The position numbers and the translations under genes were made by a program. From Maritimibacter sp. (GTDB taxonomy: Bacteria > Pseudomonadota > Alphaproteobacteria > Rhodobacterales > Rhodobacteraceae), in contig CP051232.1 of the NCBI GenBank assembly GCA_017792445.1, forward strand, positions 2,392,001 through 2,456,000: DNA of 64,000 nt. Reading direction: 5' to 3'. The notes below the pieces were generated by a model. The model saw only the letters and a program-made list of their open reading frames with translations. It was not told the DNA's origin and did no database searches. Every line of letters begins with the position of its first letter. Positions within the stretch are counted from its first letter, which is position 1. Shown here piece by piece: positions 35,153 through 43,399 of the stretch.

Positions 35153-36525
35153 GACGCCTTATCGAAAAGGGCCTGATGTTCGGCAACCTCGTCGAGGTCT
35201 CCTCGCCCGCGCTGGTCGAGCGTTACCGCCGGGCGTTGAAGCACCTGACGGGGAAAACCTCCGCTCTGGACGACTTCCACATCGACATCTCTGGCTATTC
35301 CCCCGAGATCGGCGACGAGCTGGACGACGACCTGTACCTGAACCCCAACGGCTGCAACCGGCAGTTCATCCTGCTGACCACGGAACAGAAGTCAGCGCCG
35401 CTGCTGAACGCGAAGTTCTCGTTCTCTCGGACGATCCTTCGGGACTTCATCGAGCAGAACGAAACGAAGCTGTTCGCGCTGACGACGCGGGACGCGGTGG
35501 CGGGGGAGTTGATGAACTCGGTTCTCGACATGGGCACGCCGCAGCGGCTGTTCGACATCAGCCGCATCGTGGTCGAGGCGGATACCACAGCTGGCGACGT
35601 GAAGAACGCGCGCAAGTTGCAGGAGAAGATCGAGCATTTCCGGGGCGACGACGACGCGTGGTGGGACGATGTTCTGATCGCCGAGATGATCGGCCTTGCC
35701 AAGCAGACCGGCGACGTGACGCGCAATCCGGTGGACCTGACGGTGTTCACCGAGGACGTGCCGGATTTCTGGACGGCGCATTTCGGCGCGCTTTACGTGT
35801 TCCGCGGGGTCGAGCATCCGGCGGCCATCGCCTCGGGCGGTGTCGCTGCCGTGGGGGACCTGCCCATCAAGTTCGTGCTGGGCATGAACGAGCCGAACCG
35901 GATTGCCAAGTTCCTAGAGTTGAACGGGCTGGCCGAGCCGATCGTCAAGGCGCGCGGCGTGGATGCTGCGGCGATCCTTCGGCAGAAGATGGATTTCATC
36001 CTTGTGGACGTGGCCTCGACCCTTGGGCACGATCTGACGGGCGCGACGCGGCGCGACCTGCGGATGCTGGCGCGGCAGTTGGGAACCGCGTTGCCCGAGG
36101 CCTACCACGGTCTGCACGCGCTGTTGCGCTGGGCCGAGGGTGGCGGCGACTGGCCCCGGATCGCCAGCGATCATCCTGCGTATTTCTACACGCTTCGAGC
36201 CGCCGCCGGGCCGCAGCGCGACCTTGTGAACCAGCTTCTGGCAGAGCTGACGCCGCTGGACGTCCGGCAGCTGTTCATCTGCCACAAAGAGCTGTTTTAC
36301 GCGCTTTACCGTGGCTGGAGCGATGCGAAGCGGGAATTCGTGGCCGAGTTCCTTGCCGCCGAGTATCAGGTCGACAAGGCGGGTGCGCGGGCGGCGCTGT
36401 TCGGTCACGAGCCAAGCATGGAAGAGCCGCCGGCCGAGCCGGAGCCCGCGCGCGGCGGGCCCTGGAACAGCCGCCGGGATCTTGTGGACGTCGTGGGCCC
36501 CTGGGGCGCGGTGCGGAGGAACTGA
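35149..36525 (+). CDS. Unknown 458-aa soluble protein (operon gene 6)
   Basis: A 458-residue soluble protein with no clear catalytic motif. The N-terminus MRRLIEKGLMFGNLVEVSSP is followed by a domain containing FHIDISGYSPEIGDELDDDLYLNPNGCNRQF. A middle segment is FSRTILRDFIEQNETKLFALT, then a helical second half with FICHKELFYALYRGWSDAKREF, and a low-complexity acidic/Pro C-terminus (EPPAEPEPARGG). I have a vague memory of a rhodobacterial DUF family of this size (possibly DUF6638) beside such AAA genes but cannot confirm it. Translationally coupled to gene 5 (ATGA) and 3 bp from gene 7. Confidence 0.75.
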   Translation: MRRLIEKGLMFGNLVEVSSPALVERYRRALKHLTGKTSALDDFHIDISGYSPEIGDELDDDLYLNPNGCNRQFILLTTEQKSAPLLNAKFSFSRTILRDFIEQNETKLFALTTRDAVAGELMNSVLDMGTPQRLFDISRIVVEADTTAGDVKNARKLQEKIEHFRGDDDAWWDDVLIAEMIGLAKQTGDVTRNPVDLTVFTEDVPDFWTAHFGALYVFRGVEHPAAIASGGVAAVGDLPIKFVLGMNEPNRIAKFLELNGLAEPIVKARGVDAAAILRQKMDFILVDVASTLGHDLTGATRRDLRMLARQLGTALPEAYHGLHALLRWAEGGGDWPRIASDHPAYFYTLRAAAGPQRDLVNQLLAELTPLDVRQLFICHKELFYALYRGWSDAKREFVAEFLAAEYQVDKAGARAALFGHEPSMEEPPAEPEPARGGPWNSRRDLVDVVGPWGAVRRN

Positions 36526-36528
36526 GCC

Positions 36529-36804
36529 ATGAACCTTGTCCGACTTGTCGTTTTCGGGTTCATCGGGCTCAGCATCGTATATGGGCTGGTCTGGCTGTAC
36601 TCTCGGTCCGTCCGGCGCGAGAAGCTGGAAAAGGCTTGGGAGGCGGACAATCCCGAAGGCGGTGACCCGGAGGCGCGCGCGCGCTATGTCGAGGAAGGGA
36701 TGCAGGACTACCATTCCTCGATCCGGCCGAAGCTGATCCTGCTGGTTTACATCATCCCCGCCGCGATGGTGATCGCGGTCCTGATCCTGACGAACTGGAA
36801 TTGA
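36529..36804 (+). CDS. Small two-span membrane protein (operon gene 7)
   Basis: A 91-residue protein with two hydrophobic helices (about 3-23 and 67-88) flanking a charged loop (EKLEKAWEADNPEGGDPEARAR, then YVEEGMQDYHSSIRPKL) that should be cytoplasmic. Not recognised as a named family, although rhodobacterial genomes commonly carry similar short proteins beside DUF1523 genes. Separated by 3 bp from gene 6 and 10 bp from gene 8. Confidence 0.68.
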   Translation: MNLVRLVVFGFIGLSIVYGLVWLYSRSVRREKLEKAWEADNPEGGDPEARARYVEEGMQDYHSSIRPKLILLVYIIPAAMVIAVLILTNWN

Positions 36805-36814
36805 GGCGAGACGC

Positions 36815-37504
36815 ATGGTCTATGTGAAATGGTTCTTCCGCATCGTGGCGTTCGTGCTGGTGTTCGGCACGCTGGGCTACGTGCTGCCGCGCCACGATGT
36901 CGCGCGGATCACCGGGACCGAAGTGATCCGGATGGATTTCTCGTCCTTCAACCGGATGTTCTATGCCCAGTCCGACAGCGGAAACGTCGAGGGCGAGACG
37001 CGCGACCTGCGGCTGATCAACACCTACAAGCGCAAGACGTGGCTGTTCGGGTTCATCCCGCGCGACAGCTACGGTGTGATGGTCTACCGCAACGAGGACA
37101 CCGGCTGGATCTGGCCGCCGTACTTCAAGTTCGACAGTTCCGATCTTCAGGCCGAGGCGTCGAACCTTCAGTCGACGGCGGCCGATCCTCAGTGGGTGGT
37201 CATCACGCAATACGGCTGGCGGAACCGGTTCTTCACGATCTATCCGAACGCCATCGCGATCCGTCCGATCGACAGCCCCGACGACAGCCCGTTCCCGTGG
37301 TTCAACGTATTCTTTTTCGTATTCGTCGGCGTGGCGTGGCTGTTCATCCGCGCGATGTGGCGGCAGTTCCGCGAACGCTCGGTCGACCCGGCGATGGAGC
37401 GCGCCGGAGAGGCTTGGGATGCGGCCGATGCGCAGATCGACGAACGGCGCGGGCGCTTTCGCAAGTGGCTGGACAGCTGGAAAAGCAAGCCCAAGCGTTA
37501 CTGA
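36815..37504 (+). CDS. DUF1523-type membrane protein (operon gene 8)
   Basis: A 229-residue protein with an N-terminal span (FFRIVAFVLVFGTLGYVLP), a periplasmic beta-rich domain (about 25-165) containing VARITGTEVIRMD and a GWIWPPYFKFDSSDLQAEA motif, a second span (FPWFNVFFFVFVGVAWLFI) and a basic cytoplasmic tail (KWLDSWKSKPKRY). The VARITGTEV start of the domain fits the DUF1523 family, for which no function is known. It closes the eight-gene operon, 20 bp from a convergent small gene. Confidence 0.75.
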   Translation: MVYVKWFFRIVAFVLVFGTLGYVLPRHDVARITGTEVIRMDFSSFNRMFYAQSDSGNVEGETRDLRLINTYKRKTWLFGFIPRDSYGVMVYRNEDTGWIWPPYFKFDSSDLQAEASNLQSTAADPQWVVITQYGWRNRFFTIYPNAIAIRPIDSPDDSPFPWFNVFFFVFVGVAWLFIRAMWRQFRERSVDPAMERAGEAWDAADAQIDERRGRFRKWLDSWKSKPKRY

Positions 37505-37524
37505 CAAGGCGTCGCCGGGTGGCG

Positions 37525-37764
37525 TCAGTCCTCGTTCCGGCGCAGGCGGTAGACGCCTTCGGGAAGGTTCAGCGCGGCTGACAGGTCGCGCAACTGCGCC
37601 ATCGACAGGGTGATCTTCTGAAGCCTGTCCGTGTGCGGGTCCAACTGTTCGACCGTGACGCAGTCCTCGAAAGCGTTGACGATGACGTCTTCCTGAAGGT
37701 GGACGCTGCCTTCGTCGACAAGCGTGACGACCGTCGCGTCGAAATCGTGTTCGATGGTAAACAT
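37525..37764 (-). CDS. Small conserved hypothetical protein
   Basis: A 79-residue soluble acidic protein (MFTIEHDFDATVVTLVDEG at the start, LPEGVYRLRRNED at the end) with alternating strands and one helix. It lies convergent to the DUF1523 gene and divergent from the M48 lipoprotein gene. I recall similar short proteins as conserved hypotheticals in Rhodobacteraceae. No function can be assigned. Confidence 0.65.
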   Translation of the reverse strand: MFTIEHDFDATVVTLVDEGSVHLQEDVIVNAFEDCVTVEQLDPHTDRLQKITLSMAQLRDLSAALNLPEGVYRLRRNED

Positions 37765-37902
37765 GCCCCGACCCTAGCCGTGCGTCTGCGCTTTGCACAG
37801 GGCCATTCGGCGGTGGAACGCGAAGCGCGGATCGTGATCGCGGGGCCGCTGGTGTCTGCGGCTGCGGCCACTATGCTGGCGCTGCCGTCAACAGAGTGTT
37901 CC

Positions 37903-38592
37903 ATGCCCCGTTTCCTTTTCCTGCCGCTGTTCCTGTGCCTTGCCGCTTGTGGCGAGATCCTTGTCCCGACCGAGACGTCCACCGGCCCCGGAACCCTGTC
38001 GCCGGCGGGCGCGGGGACCAACCTTGCCGCCGTGGTCGACCGGACCGTGCCGGTCGCCGAGCAGGTCTGCCGGGCCGAGCGCATTGTGCGGAATTGCGAT
38101 TTCGTCGTCCTGATGGACTCTGATCCGACCGTCGCGCCGAACGCGTTCCAAACCGAAGGGCCGAATGGCGAGGCGGTCATCATTTTTACCGCGTCGCTGC
38201 TGGCAGAGATGCAAAACGACGACGAGATCGCCTTCGTGCTTGGTCACGAGGCGGCGCATCACATCCTCGGACATATCCCGAAAGCGCGCGAAAGCGCGGC
38301 GCGCGGGGCCGTTCTGGCCGCGATTCTTGCAGAGATGTCCGGCGTAGAGGGCGACGACCTGATCGCGGTGCAGTCCATCGGCGCGGAGCTTGGCGTCCGC
38401 AGTTTCGCCAAGACGTTCGAGCTTGAGGCGGACGCGATGGGAACCGTGATCTCTTCACGGGCCGGGTACGATCCGCTGGTGGGGGCCGCGTATTTCCAGC
38501 GTATCGACGATCCGGGCAATGTCTTTCTGGGAACGCACCCGCCCAATGCGGACCGGATCGCTATCGTGCGTCAGGTGGCGGCAACCCTCTAG
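37903..38592 (+). CDS. M48-family metalloprotease lipoprotein
   Basis: A 229-residue exported lipoprotein. The lipobox is LAAC (14-17) after a short hydrophobic leader. The zinc site is HEAAHH in VLGHEAAHHILGHIP (about 112-126), with the third ligand expected in FELEADAMG (Glu of ExxxD). This order matches the M48/Oma1/BepA-like peptidases, which degrade misassembled membrane proteins from the periplasmic side. ATG 37903 was chosen because it alone gives a proper lipoprotein signal; the frame is open upstream. It stands apart from its neighbours. Confidence 0.85.
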   Translation: MPRFLFLPLFLCLAACGEILVPTETSTGPGTLSPAGAGTNLAAVVDRTVPVAEQVCRAERIVRNCDFVVLMDSDPTVAPNAFQTEGPNGEAVIIFTASLLAEMQNDDEIAFVLGHEAAHHILGHIPKARESAARGAVLAAILAEMSGVEGDDLIAVQSIGAELGVRSFAKTFELEADAMGTVISSRAGYDPLVGAAYFQRIDDPGNVFLGTHPPNADRIAIVRQVAATL

Positions 38593-38680
38593 CGGCTTGA
38601 TCCTGATCAAAGCGGGACGCGGCATTTGGGTCTATTCTTCAACTTATCAGACAGGTTGGGGAATGCCGGAGGTCACTGTC

Positions 38681-38929
38681 ATGAGCAATCGGATGGAAGA
38701 CGCCGACACGGCCTGCCTGATGCAGGGTATGTCGCGGGTACTGGGAACCAGCGCCGACCAGATCGAGGGACGACTGGGTGGCGAGCGACTGCGGGACATG
38801 GTGACGACATGCCGGTCCTGTACGCGGTCCGATGACTGTATCCTGTGGCTCGTCGAGAACGAGGCGGGGGCCCGGAGGGCGCCGGGCTACTGTCTCAATG
38901 GCGAGCAACTGGAGGTGCTGACACGCTAG
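38681..38929 (+). CDS. DUF6455-type small Cys-rich protein
   Basis: An 82-residue soluble protein with four Cys, including CRSCTRSDDCILWL (about 50-63), which looks like a small metal-binding knuckle. The arrangement CxxC-N5-C-x2-W is what I associate with the DUF6455 family of alphaproteobacteria. ATG 38681 has a near-perfect CGGAGG upstream; an earlier in-frame ATG (38663) lacks one. No partner genes nearby. Confidence 0.65.
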   Translation: MSNRMEDADTACLMQGMSRVLGTSADQIEGRLGGERLRDMVTTCRSCTRSDDCILWLVENEAGARRAPGYCLNGEQLEVLTR

Positions 38930-39136
38930 CGCGCGAGGGCGTTTAGGGCGCGCTTGGTGCAAGGCACTCGCAAGTCGCCGTCTCCGGAGAGGCCGAAAGG
39001 CCCGGCTTCGGGGGCGGCGCAAATGCGTCTGGTCGGCGACAATCCCCATAATCCGAGAGCTTTGTTCAGAAAGTAATTAAACTTTCTTTCGATTCCCGTA
39101 ATCTGACCGCGCAAAGTGCGAGCGAAGGGACAGATT

Positions 39137-39571
39137 ATGCTCAACGAATTCAAGGCATTCATCGCCAAGGGCAATGTCATGGACATGGCCGTCGGCATTA
39201 TCATCGGTGCGGCTTTCACCGCGATCGTCAATTCCATGGTGAACGACCTGATCAATCCGATCATCGGCCTGTTTCTTGGAGGGTTCGATTTCACCAACAA
39301 CTTCCTCGTGCTCAGCGGCGACGGCGAGTATGCCTCGCTTGACGCGGCGCGCGAGGCCGGTGCGGCGGTCTTCGCCTATGGCGCCTTCATCATGGCGATC
39401 ATCAACTTCCTAATCATTGCTTTCGTCGTGTTCATGCTTGTTCGCTACGTGAACAAGGTCCGCGACATGGCGGTGCGGAACGAGGATGAACCTGCAGAGG
39501 CCGCGCCCGCGGGGCCGACCGAACTGGACGTGTTGCTGGAAATTCGCGACTCGTTGAAAAAGCCGGCCTGA
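39137..39571 (+). CDS. mscL: Large-conductance mechanosensitive channel
   Basis: A 144-residue homopentameric inner-membrane channel that opens on hypo-osmotic shock. The N-terminal [27 protein letters not shown] covers the amphipathic helix and the gate-forming first span. The loop carries [19 protein letters not shown]. The second span is [20 protein letters not shown], and the C-terminal helix is [12 protein letters not shown]. Length is normal. GAAGGGAC precedes the ATG. Confidence 0.95.
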   Translation: MLNEFKAFIAKGNVMDMAVGIIIGAAFTAIVNSMVNDLINPIIGLFLGGFDFTNNFLVLSGDGEYASLDAAREAGAAVFAYGAFIMAIINFLIIAFVVFMLVRYVNKVRDMAVRNEDEPAEAAPAGPTELDVLLEIRDSLKKPA

Positions 39572-39584
39572 TCCGGAAATGGAT

Positions 39585-39611
39585 GGCCCGCCGCGCGCGC
39601 GTCGGCGGGCC
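39585..39611 (+). terminator. GC-rich hairpin after mscL
   Basis: GGCCCGCCG (39585-39593) pairs perfectly with CGGCGGGCC (39603-39611) around a CG-alternating loop, 14 bp after the mscL stop. A T-run is lacking, so termination efficiency is doubtful. Confidence 0.4.
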
Positions 39612-39808
39612 GCTTCCCGGCATGGCGGGAAAAACCGAATGCCATGCTAATATGCGCTGAACGATTTCATCGCGGCCGAATCATTACCGGTGGAGGGCCA
39701 TGATTTTCGGGCGCTTCGCGTCGGTTCGCTTTTACGGGCCGTCGCTTGGGCAGGCAGGCGACTGCCGTCCGATTTGAAGACACGTATTTGTTGACGGAGG
39801 ACTTGATA

Positions 39809-40453
39809 ATGATCGCCAAGGCACTTCTACCTCTCGCAGCCTGCGTAGCTGCCGGGTTTGCTCCGGCGGCGGTTCAGGGCGGGCAGGCGACGCTGGGTGG
39901 CGCGGCGGGTCTCAGGGCCGGCCCCGACATGCTGTACGAGGTAGTCGCTACCGCCCCGGCGGGCACACGGGTACAGACGATCGATGGCGCGGTGACCTAC
40001 GCCCGGGGCGGATCGGAGATCGCGACGATCGAGCACGTGTCCGGTTGGACGCTGGTCCGCCTGCCCTCGGGGGCGAAGGGCTGGGTGCAGAACGCGCTGC
40101 TTGGGGCTCCCGTTGCCTTGCCGGTCGAGCCGGCGGTCGCCGTTGTCCCGACGCCGGAACCGCAGCCCGTCCCCGTACCGCGCCCGACGACCGACCCGCT
40201 GGTGACAGCGGTCGCGCCGGTGTCGGCCCCGCCCGCGCCCACGGGTCCATCCGCCGCTCGCTATACCTCGGTCGTGTGGCCGTCCGAGGGTAAGCTGGAC
40301 CTGCGCTCTGGCCCCGGCGACGACTTCGCCGTCTTGCGCGGGATGGAGCGAGGCGACTGGGTCGCCGTGATCGAAAAGGACGGGCCTTGGGTCATGGTCG
40401 AGCACGAATCCGGCGTGACCGGCTGGACCCTCAGCGCCGAACTGACCCGCTAG
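39809..40453 (+). CDS. Exported protein with two SH3-like domains
   Basis: A 214-residue periplasmic protein with a signal peptide (MIAKALLPLAACVAAGFAPA). Two SH3b-type domains follow: the first (about 25-95) with GGAAGLRAGPDMLYEVVATAPA and HVSGWTLVRLPSGAKGWVQN, the second (about 150-212) with EGKLDLRSGPGDDFAVLRGM and HESGVTGWTLSAELTR. A Pro-rich linker (VPTPEPQPVPVPRPTTDP) joins them. Such domains usually bind cell-wall peptides. Its stop overlaps the convergent alanine dehydrogenase stop region by 4 bp. Binding target unknown. Confidence 0.82.
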   Translation: MIAKALLPLAACVAAGFAPAAVQGGQATLGGAAGLRAGPDMLYEVVATAPAGTRVQTIDGAVTYARGGSEIATIEHVSGWTLVRLPSGAKGWVQNALLGAPVALPVEPAVAVVPTPEPQPVPVPRPTTDPLVTAVAPVSAPPAPTGPSAARYTSVVWPSEGKLDLRSGPGDDFAVLRGMERGDWVAVIEKDGPWVMVEHESGVTGWTLSAELTR

Positions 40454-41568
40454 GCCTTGAGCGCCAGCGACGGGGACAGAACGTCGATCCCAAGCGCCTT
40501 GCCGACCGGGTAACTGGTCAGCTTGCCCGCGTGGACGTTCAGCCCTTCCAGCAGGTGCGGATCGTCCTCGCAGGCTTTCCGCCATCCCTTGTCAGCCAGC
40601 GCCAGAAGGAACGGCATCGTCGCGTTCCCCAGCGCGATGGTCGATGTCCGCGCGACCGCGCCCGGCATGTTCGCCACGCAATAGTGCATGATGCCATCGA
40701 CCTCGTAGATGGGGTCCTCGTGAGTGGTGGCCTTCGAGGTCTCGAAACAGCCGCCCTGATCGATGGCGACATCGACGATGGCGGCGCCGGGTTTCATCGT
40801 CGACAACTGCGCGCGCGATACCAGCTTTGGCGCTGCCGCGCCGGGGATCAGCACGGCGCCGATCACCATGTCCGCTTGCGCGACCAAGTCGGCGGTGTTC
40901 GCGGCAGAGGCATAGCGGGTGCGGAACTGCCCGCCGAACACGTCGTCGAGATAGCGCATCCGCGGCAGCGAGCGGTCAAGCACCGTCACTTCGGCGCCCA
41001 TCCCGGCAGCGACGCGCGCGGCGTTGGTGCCGACGACACCGCCACCGATGACCACGACCTGTGCCGGACCGACGCCGGGGACGCCCCCCAGCAGCACGCC
41101 GCGCCCGCCATTCGCCTTCTGCAACGTCCACGCTCCGACCTGCGGCGCGAGTTTGCCTGCGACTTCTGACATCGGTGCAAGCAGGGGAAGCCCGCCCGCC
41201 GCATCGGTCACCGTTTCATAGGCGATGCAGGTCGCGCCCGACGCCAGCAAGTCCGCCGTCTGCTCCGGGTCCGGGGCGAGGTGGAGGTAGGTGAAGAGGA
41301 TCTGACCTTCGCGCAGCATCTTGCGCTCTGCCGCCTGCGGTTCCTTGACCTTCACGATCATGTCCGCCGCCGCGAAGACTTCGGCCGCAGAGCTGGCGAT
41401 GGTTGCGCCAGCCGCGATGTAATCCTCGTCGGTGAAGCCGGACCCGACGCCCGCGCCGGTCTCGACCAGCACCGCGTGACCGTGCATCACCGCTTCGTTG
41501 GCGGCATTGGGCGTCACGCCGACGCGAAATTCCTGCGGCTTGATTTCCTTCGGGCAACCGATCTTCAT
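40450..41568 (-). CDS. ald: Alanine dehydrogenase
   Basis: A 372-residue NAD-dependent enzyme interconverting L-alanine and pyruvate plus ammonia. Family features are the N-terminal MKIGCPKEIKPQEFRVG, VKVKEPQAAE with the substrate Lys near 75, LHLAPDPEQTADLL with the catalytic His near 96, the Rossmann loop VIGGGVVGTNAARVAAG (about 173-189) and a catalytic Asp in VDVAIDQGG. The start follows GAGGAGGAT. It is divergent from an Lrp-type regulator across 130 bp, the standard arrangement for AldR control. Confidence 0.95.
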   Translation of the reverse strand: MKIGCPKEIKPQEFRVGVTPNAANEAVMHGHAVLVETGAGVGSGFTDEDYIAAGATIASSAAEVFAAADMIVKVKEPQAAERKMLREGQILFTYLHLAPDPEQTADLLASGATCIAYETVTDAAGGLPLLAPMSEVAGKLAPQVGAWTLQKANGGRGVLLGGVPGVGPAQVVVIGGGVVGTNAARVAAGMGAEVTVLDRSLPRMRYLDDVFGGQFRTRYASAANTADLVAQADMVIGAVLIPGAAAPKLVSRAQLSTMKPGAAIVDVAIDQGGCFETSKATTHEDPIYEVDGIMHYCVANMPGAVARTSTIALGNATMPFLLALADKGWRKACEDDPHLLEGLNVHAGKLTSYPVGKALGIDVLSPSLALKA

Positions 41569-41698
41569 GAGTATCCTCCTCGCTTTAATCCAGCATGACG
41601 GGGGCGCGGCGCAAACTCTTCGGAATTTTCGTGCCAAACCTCCTGTCTTGGCGTAGATCCTGCGGCAAAGTGGCGCAAAGCCGGGAGGAATCTGCGAC
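41569..41698. promoter_or_regulatory. Divergent ald / Lrp-regulator control region
   Basis: The 130-bp gap between the divergent ald and Lrp-type genes must hold both promoters and any AldR-type operators. It contains an AT-richer patch with GGAATTTTCGTG around 41620-41631. I cannot delimit individual binding sites. Confidence 0.5.
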
Positions 41699-42160
41699 AT
41701 GACCGAGCTGGACGACACCGATCGCCGAATCCTGCGGACGCTTCAGAAGCGTGGCCGCATCTCGAACGCAGAGCTGTCGGAAGCGGTTAACCTGTCGCCC
41801 TCGGCCTGTCACCGCCGGGTGCAGCGGCTAGAGACCGAAGGGGTGATCGCGCGTTACGTGGCTTTGCTCGATCCGCGCAAGCTGAACCGGCCGACCACCG
41901 TGTTCGTCGAGATCACGCTGTCCGGGCAGGCGGAAGAGGTGCTGGATGCGTTCGAGCGCGAGGTGGCGCGGATTCCGGATCTGCTGGAATGCCACCTGAT
42001 GGCGGGTACGGCCGACTATCTTCTGAAGCTGTCCGCCGAGGACACCGACGATTTCGCGCGCATCCACCGCCGCTATCTGGCGCGGTTGCCCGGGGTCGCG
42101 CAGATGCACTCGTCCTTTTCGCTGCGCACGGTGTTCCAGACGACTGCCCTGCCTGTGTGA
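41699..42160 (+). CDS. Lrp/AsnC-family transcriptional regulator, likely AldR-type
   Basis: A 153-residue DNA-binding regulator. The N-terminal helix-turn-helix (ISNAELSEAVNLSPSACHRR, about 21-40) is preceded by LDDTDRRILRTLQKRGR. The C-terminal RAM/ACT-like ligand domain contains VFVEITLSGQAEEVLDAFE and CHLMAGTADYLLKLSAEDTDDF. Its divergent position next to alanine dehydrogenase indicates that it senses alanine and controls ald; this is standard but inferred. Confidence 0.9.
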   Translation: MTELDDTDRRILRTLQKRGRISNAELSEAVNLSPSACHRRVQRLETEGVIARYVALLDPRKLNRPTTVFVEITLSGQAEEVLDAFEREVARIPDLLECHLMAGTADYLLKLSAEDTDDFARIHRRYLARLPGVAQMHSSFSLRTVFQTTALPV

Positions 42161-42236
42161 CATTTTACCGGGTCTCCTGTGAGCAGGTCTGCCCCGTGCC
42201 TATATGCTGGCAGGGAGTTATTCGGAGGGACCTGTC

Positions 42237-42962
42237 ATGATGGAACTGAAGGAAACGCACCGCGACGACATGCTTCATGTGTACGTCTCGGGCAGTGTGA
42301 CGGACGCCGACTACCGCGATGTGCTTATGCCCGCGATCGATGCGGCGACCGAGGGCGACGCGCGTCTGCGGTTGCTGATGGAAATGGAGTCGAACGCCGG
42401 CGACTTCACGCTTGGGGCGCTGTGGGACGATGCGCGCACCGGGCTGAAGCACTGGCGCGGCTTCGACCGGATTGCGGTCGTGACCGGCTCCAAGGGCGTG
42501 GCGCGCGCGATCAAGGCGTTCGCGGTGATCCTGCCGTGCCCGGTCATGGTGTTCCATCCCGGACAGGTGGACGAAGCGAAGCGCTGGCTGACCGAGTCGC
42601 TGGGCGCGATCCATCAGACCGACCTTGGCGACGGGGTGCTGGAAATCCAATTGCTCGGAAAGCTCGACAGCGCTGTTTACGATGCCGAGATCGAGCGGTT
42701 GAACGCCTTCATCCGCGCGAACGATCGCTTCCGCCTGTTGCTGGACATCCGCGACTTCGATGGCTGGCAGGGGTTCGGCGCGCTGGGCGAGCATTTCAAG
42801 CTGGTCCGGGACCACGCACCGATGCTGGAAAAGGCCGCCATCGTCGGCGATGCCGGCTGGCAGAAGATGGCGGTGGGGCTTGGCAAACGCGTTCTGGGCA
42901 AGGATGCGCGCTATTTCGAAGCCGAAGACCACGCTGCCGCGCGGGACTGGCTCAGGTCCTGA
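42237..42962 (+). CDS. Tandem SpoIIAA/STAS-like protein
   Basis: A 241-residue soluble protein consisting of two SpoIIAA-like domains (about 1-120 and 125-241). Each starts with a short beta hairpin (HVYVSGSVTDADYRDVLMPA and LEIQLLGKLDSAVYDAEIERL) and contains an RLLLEME/LLLDIRDF-type strand. Single-domain versions are common; they bind lipids or act as anti-anti-sigma-like folds, but phosphorylatable Ser is not obvious. ATG 42237 has GGAGGGAC upstream. A strong terminator follows, so it is monocistronic. Confidence 0.8.
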   Translation: MMELKETHRDDMLHVYVSGSVTDADYRDVLMPAIDAATEGDARLRLLMEMESNAGDFTLGALWDDARTGLKHWRGFDRIAVVTGSKGVARAIKAFAVILPCPVMVFHPGQVDEAKRWLTESLGAIHQTDLGDGVLEIQLLGKLDSAVYDAEIERLNAFIRANDRFRLLLDIRDFDGWQGFGALGEHFKLVRDHAPMLEKAAIVGDAGWQKMAVGLGKRVLGKDARYFEAEDHAAARDWLRS

Positions 42963-42982
42963 CACGACCTGGGCGACATGCA

Positions 42983-43011
42983 GGGCGGTCCGTTTCGGCC
43001 GCCCTTTTTTT
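42983..43011 (+). terminator. Rho-independent terminator
   Basis: GGGCGG (42983-42988) pairs with CCGCCC (42999-43004), with an inner CC/GG pair and GTTTC loop, followed by seven T. It closes the tandem SpoIIAA-like gene. Confidence 0.9.
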
Positions 43012-43081
43012 GTGTGTGCGTGTTCAGACCGACTTAAACATTTGTCTCCTATACCCGGCCCAACCTGAACGAGGTGCCGTG

Positions 43082-43396
43082 GTGCGTCTGATCCTATTCG
43101 CCTTTCCCCTGCTTGCCGTCCTGTCTGGACCGGTCGCCGCGGTTGTCGGCGGCACGCCCCGCACGGACTCGCCGATGCTGGTGATCGTCCCGCCATGGCT
43201 GGACGCCGCAAGCGTCGTCGACGGGGCCGGTGGGCGGCTTATCGGTCCGGTGCGCGCGCCGTTGGCGGTCTTCGCCACGGTGGCCGACGGGGCCGGCCAT
43301 GCCGCGACCTCTGATTTCGTGCGCCGGGTTCGTGACGAAGGCGCCTGGTGGGTGACGGACGGCACGGCGCTTGCCGCGATTTGTGGAGTGGGCTGA
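43082..43396 (+). CDS. Small exported protein upstream of a chemoreceptor
   Basis: About 104 residues. The signal peptide is VRLILFAFPLLAVLSGPVAA; the mature domain includes PMLVIVPPWLDAASVVDGAGGRLIGP and ends FVRRVRDEGAWWVTDGTALAAICGVG. Translation can begin at either of two adjacent GTG codons (43079 or 43082) after a GAGG. It ends 3 bp before the chemoreceptor start, so it is probably co-expressed with it. Family not recognised; a periplasmic accessory role for the receptor is speculation. Confidence 0.62.
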   Translation: MRLILFAFPLLAVLSGPVAAVVGGTPRTDSPMLVIVPPWLDAASVVDGAGGRLIGPVRAPLAVFATVADGAGHAATSDFVRRVRDEGAWWVTDGTALAAICGVG

Positions 43397-43399
43397 GGT

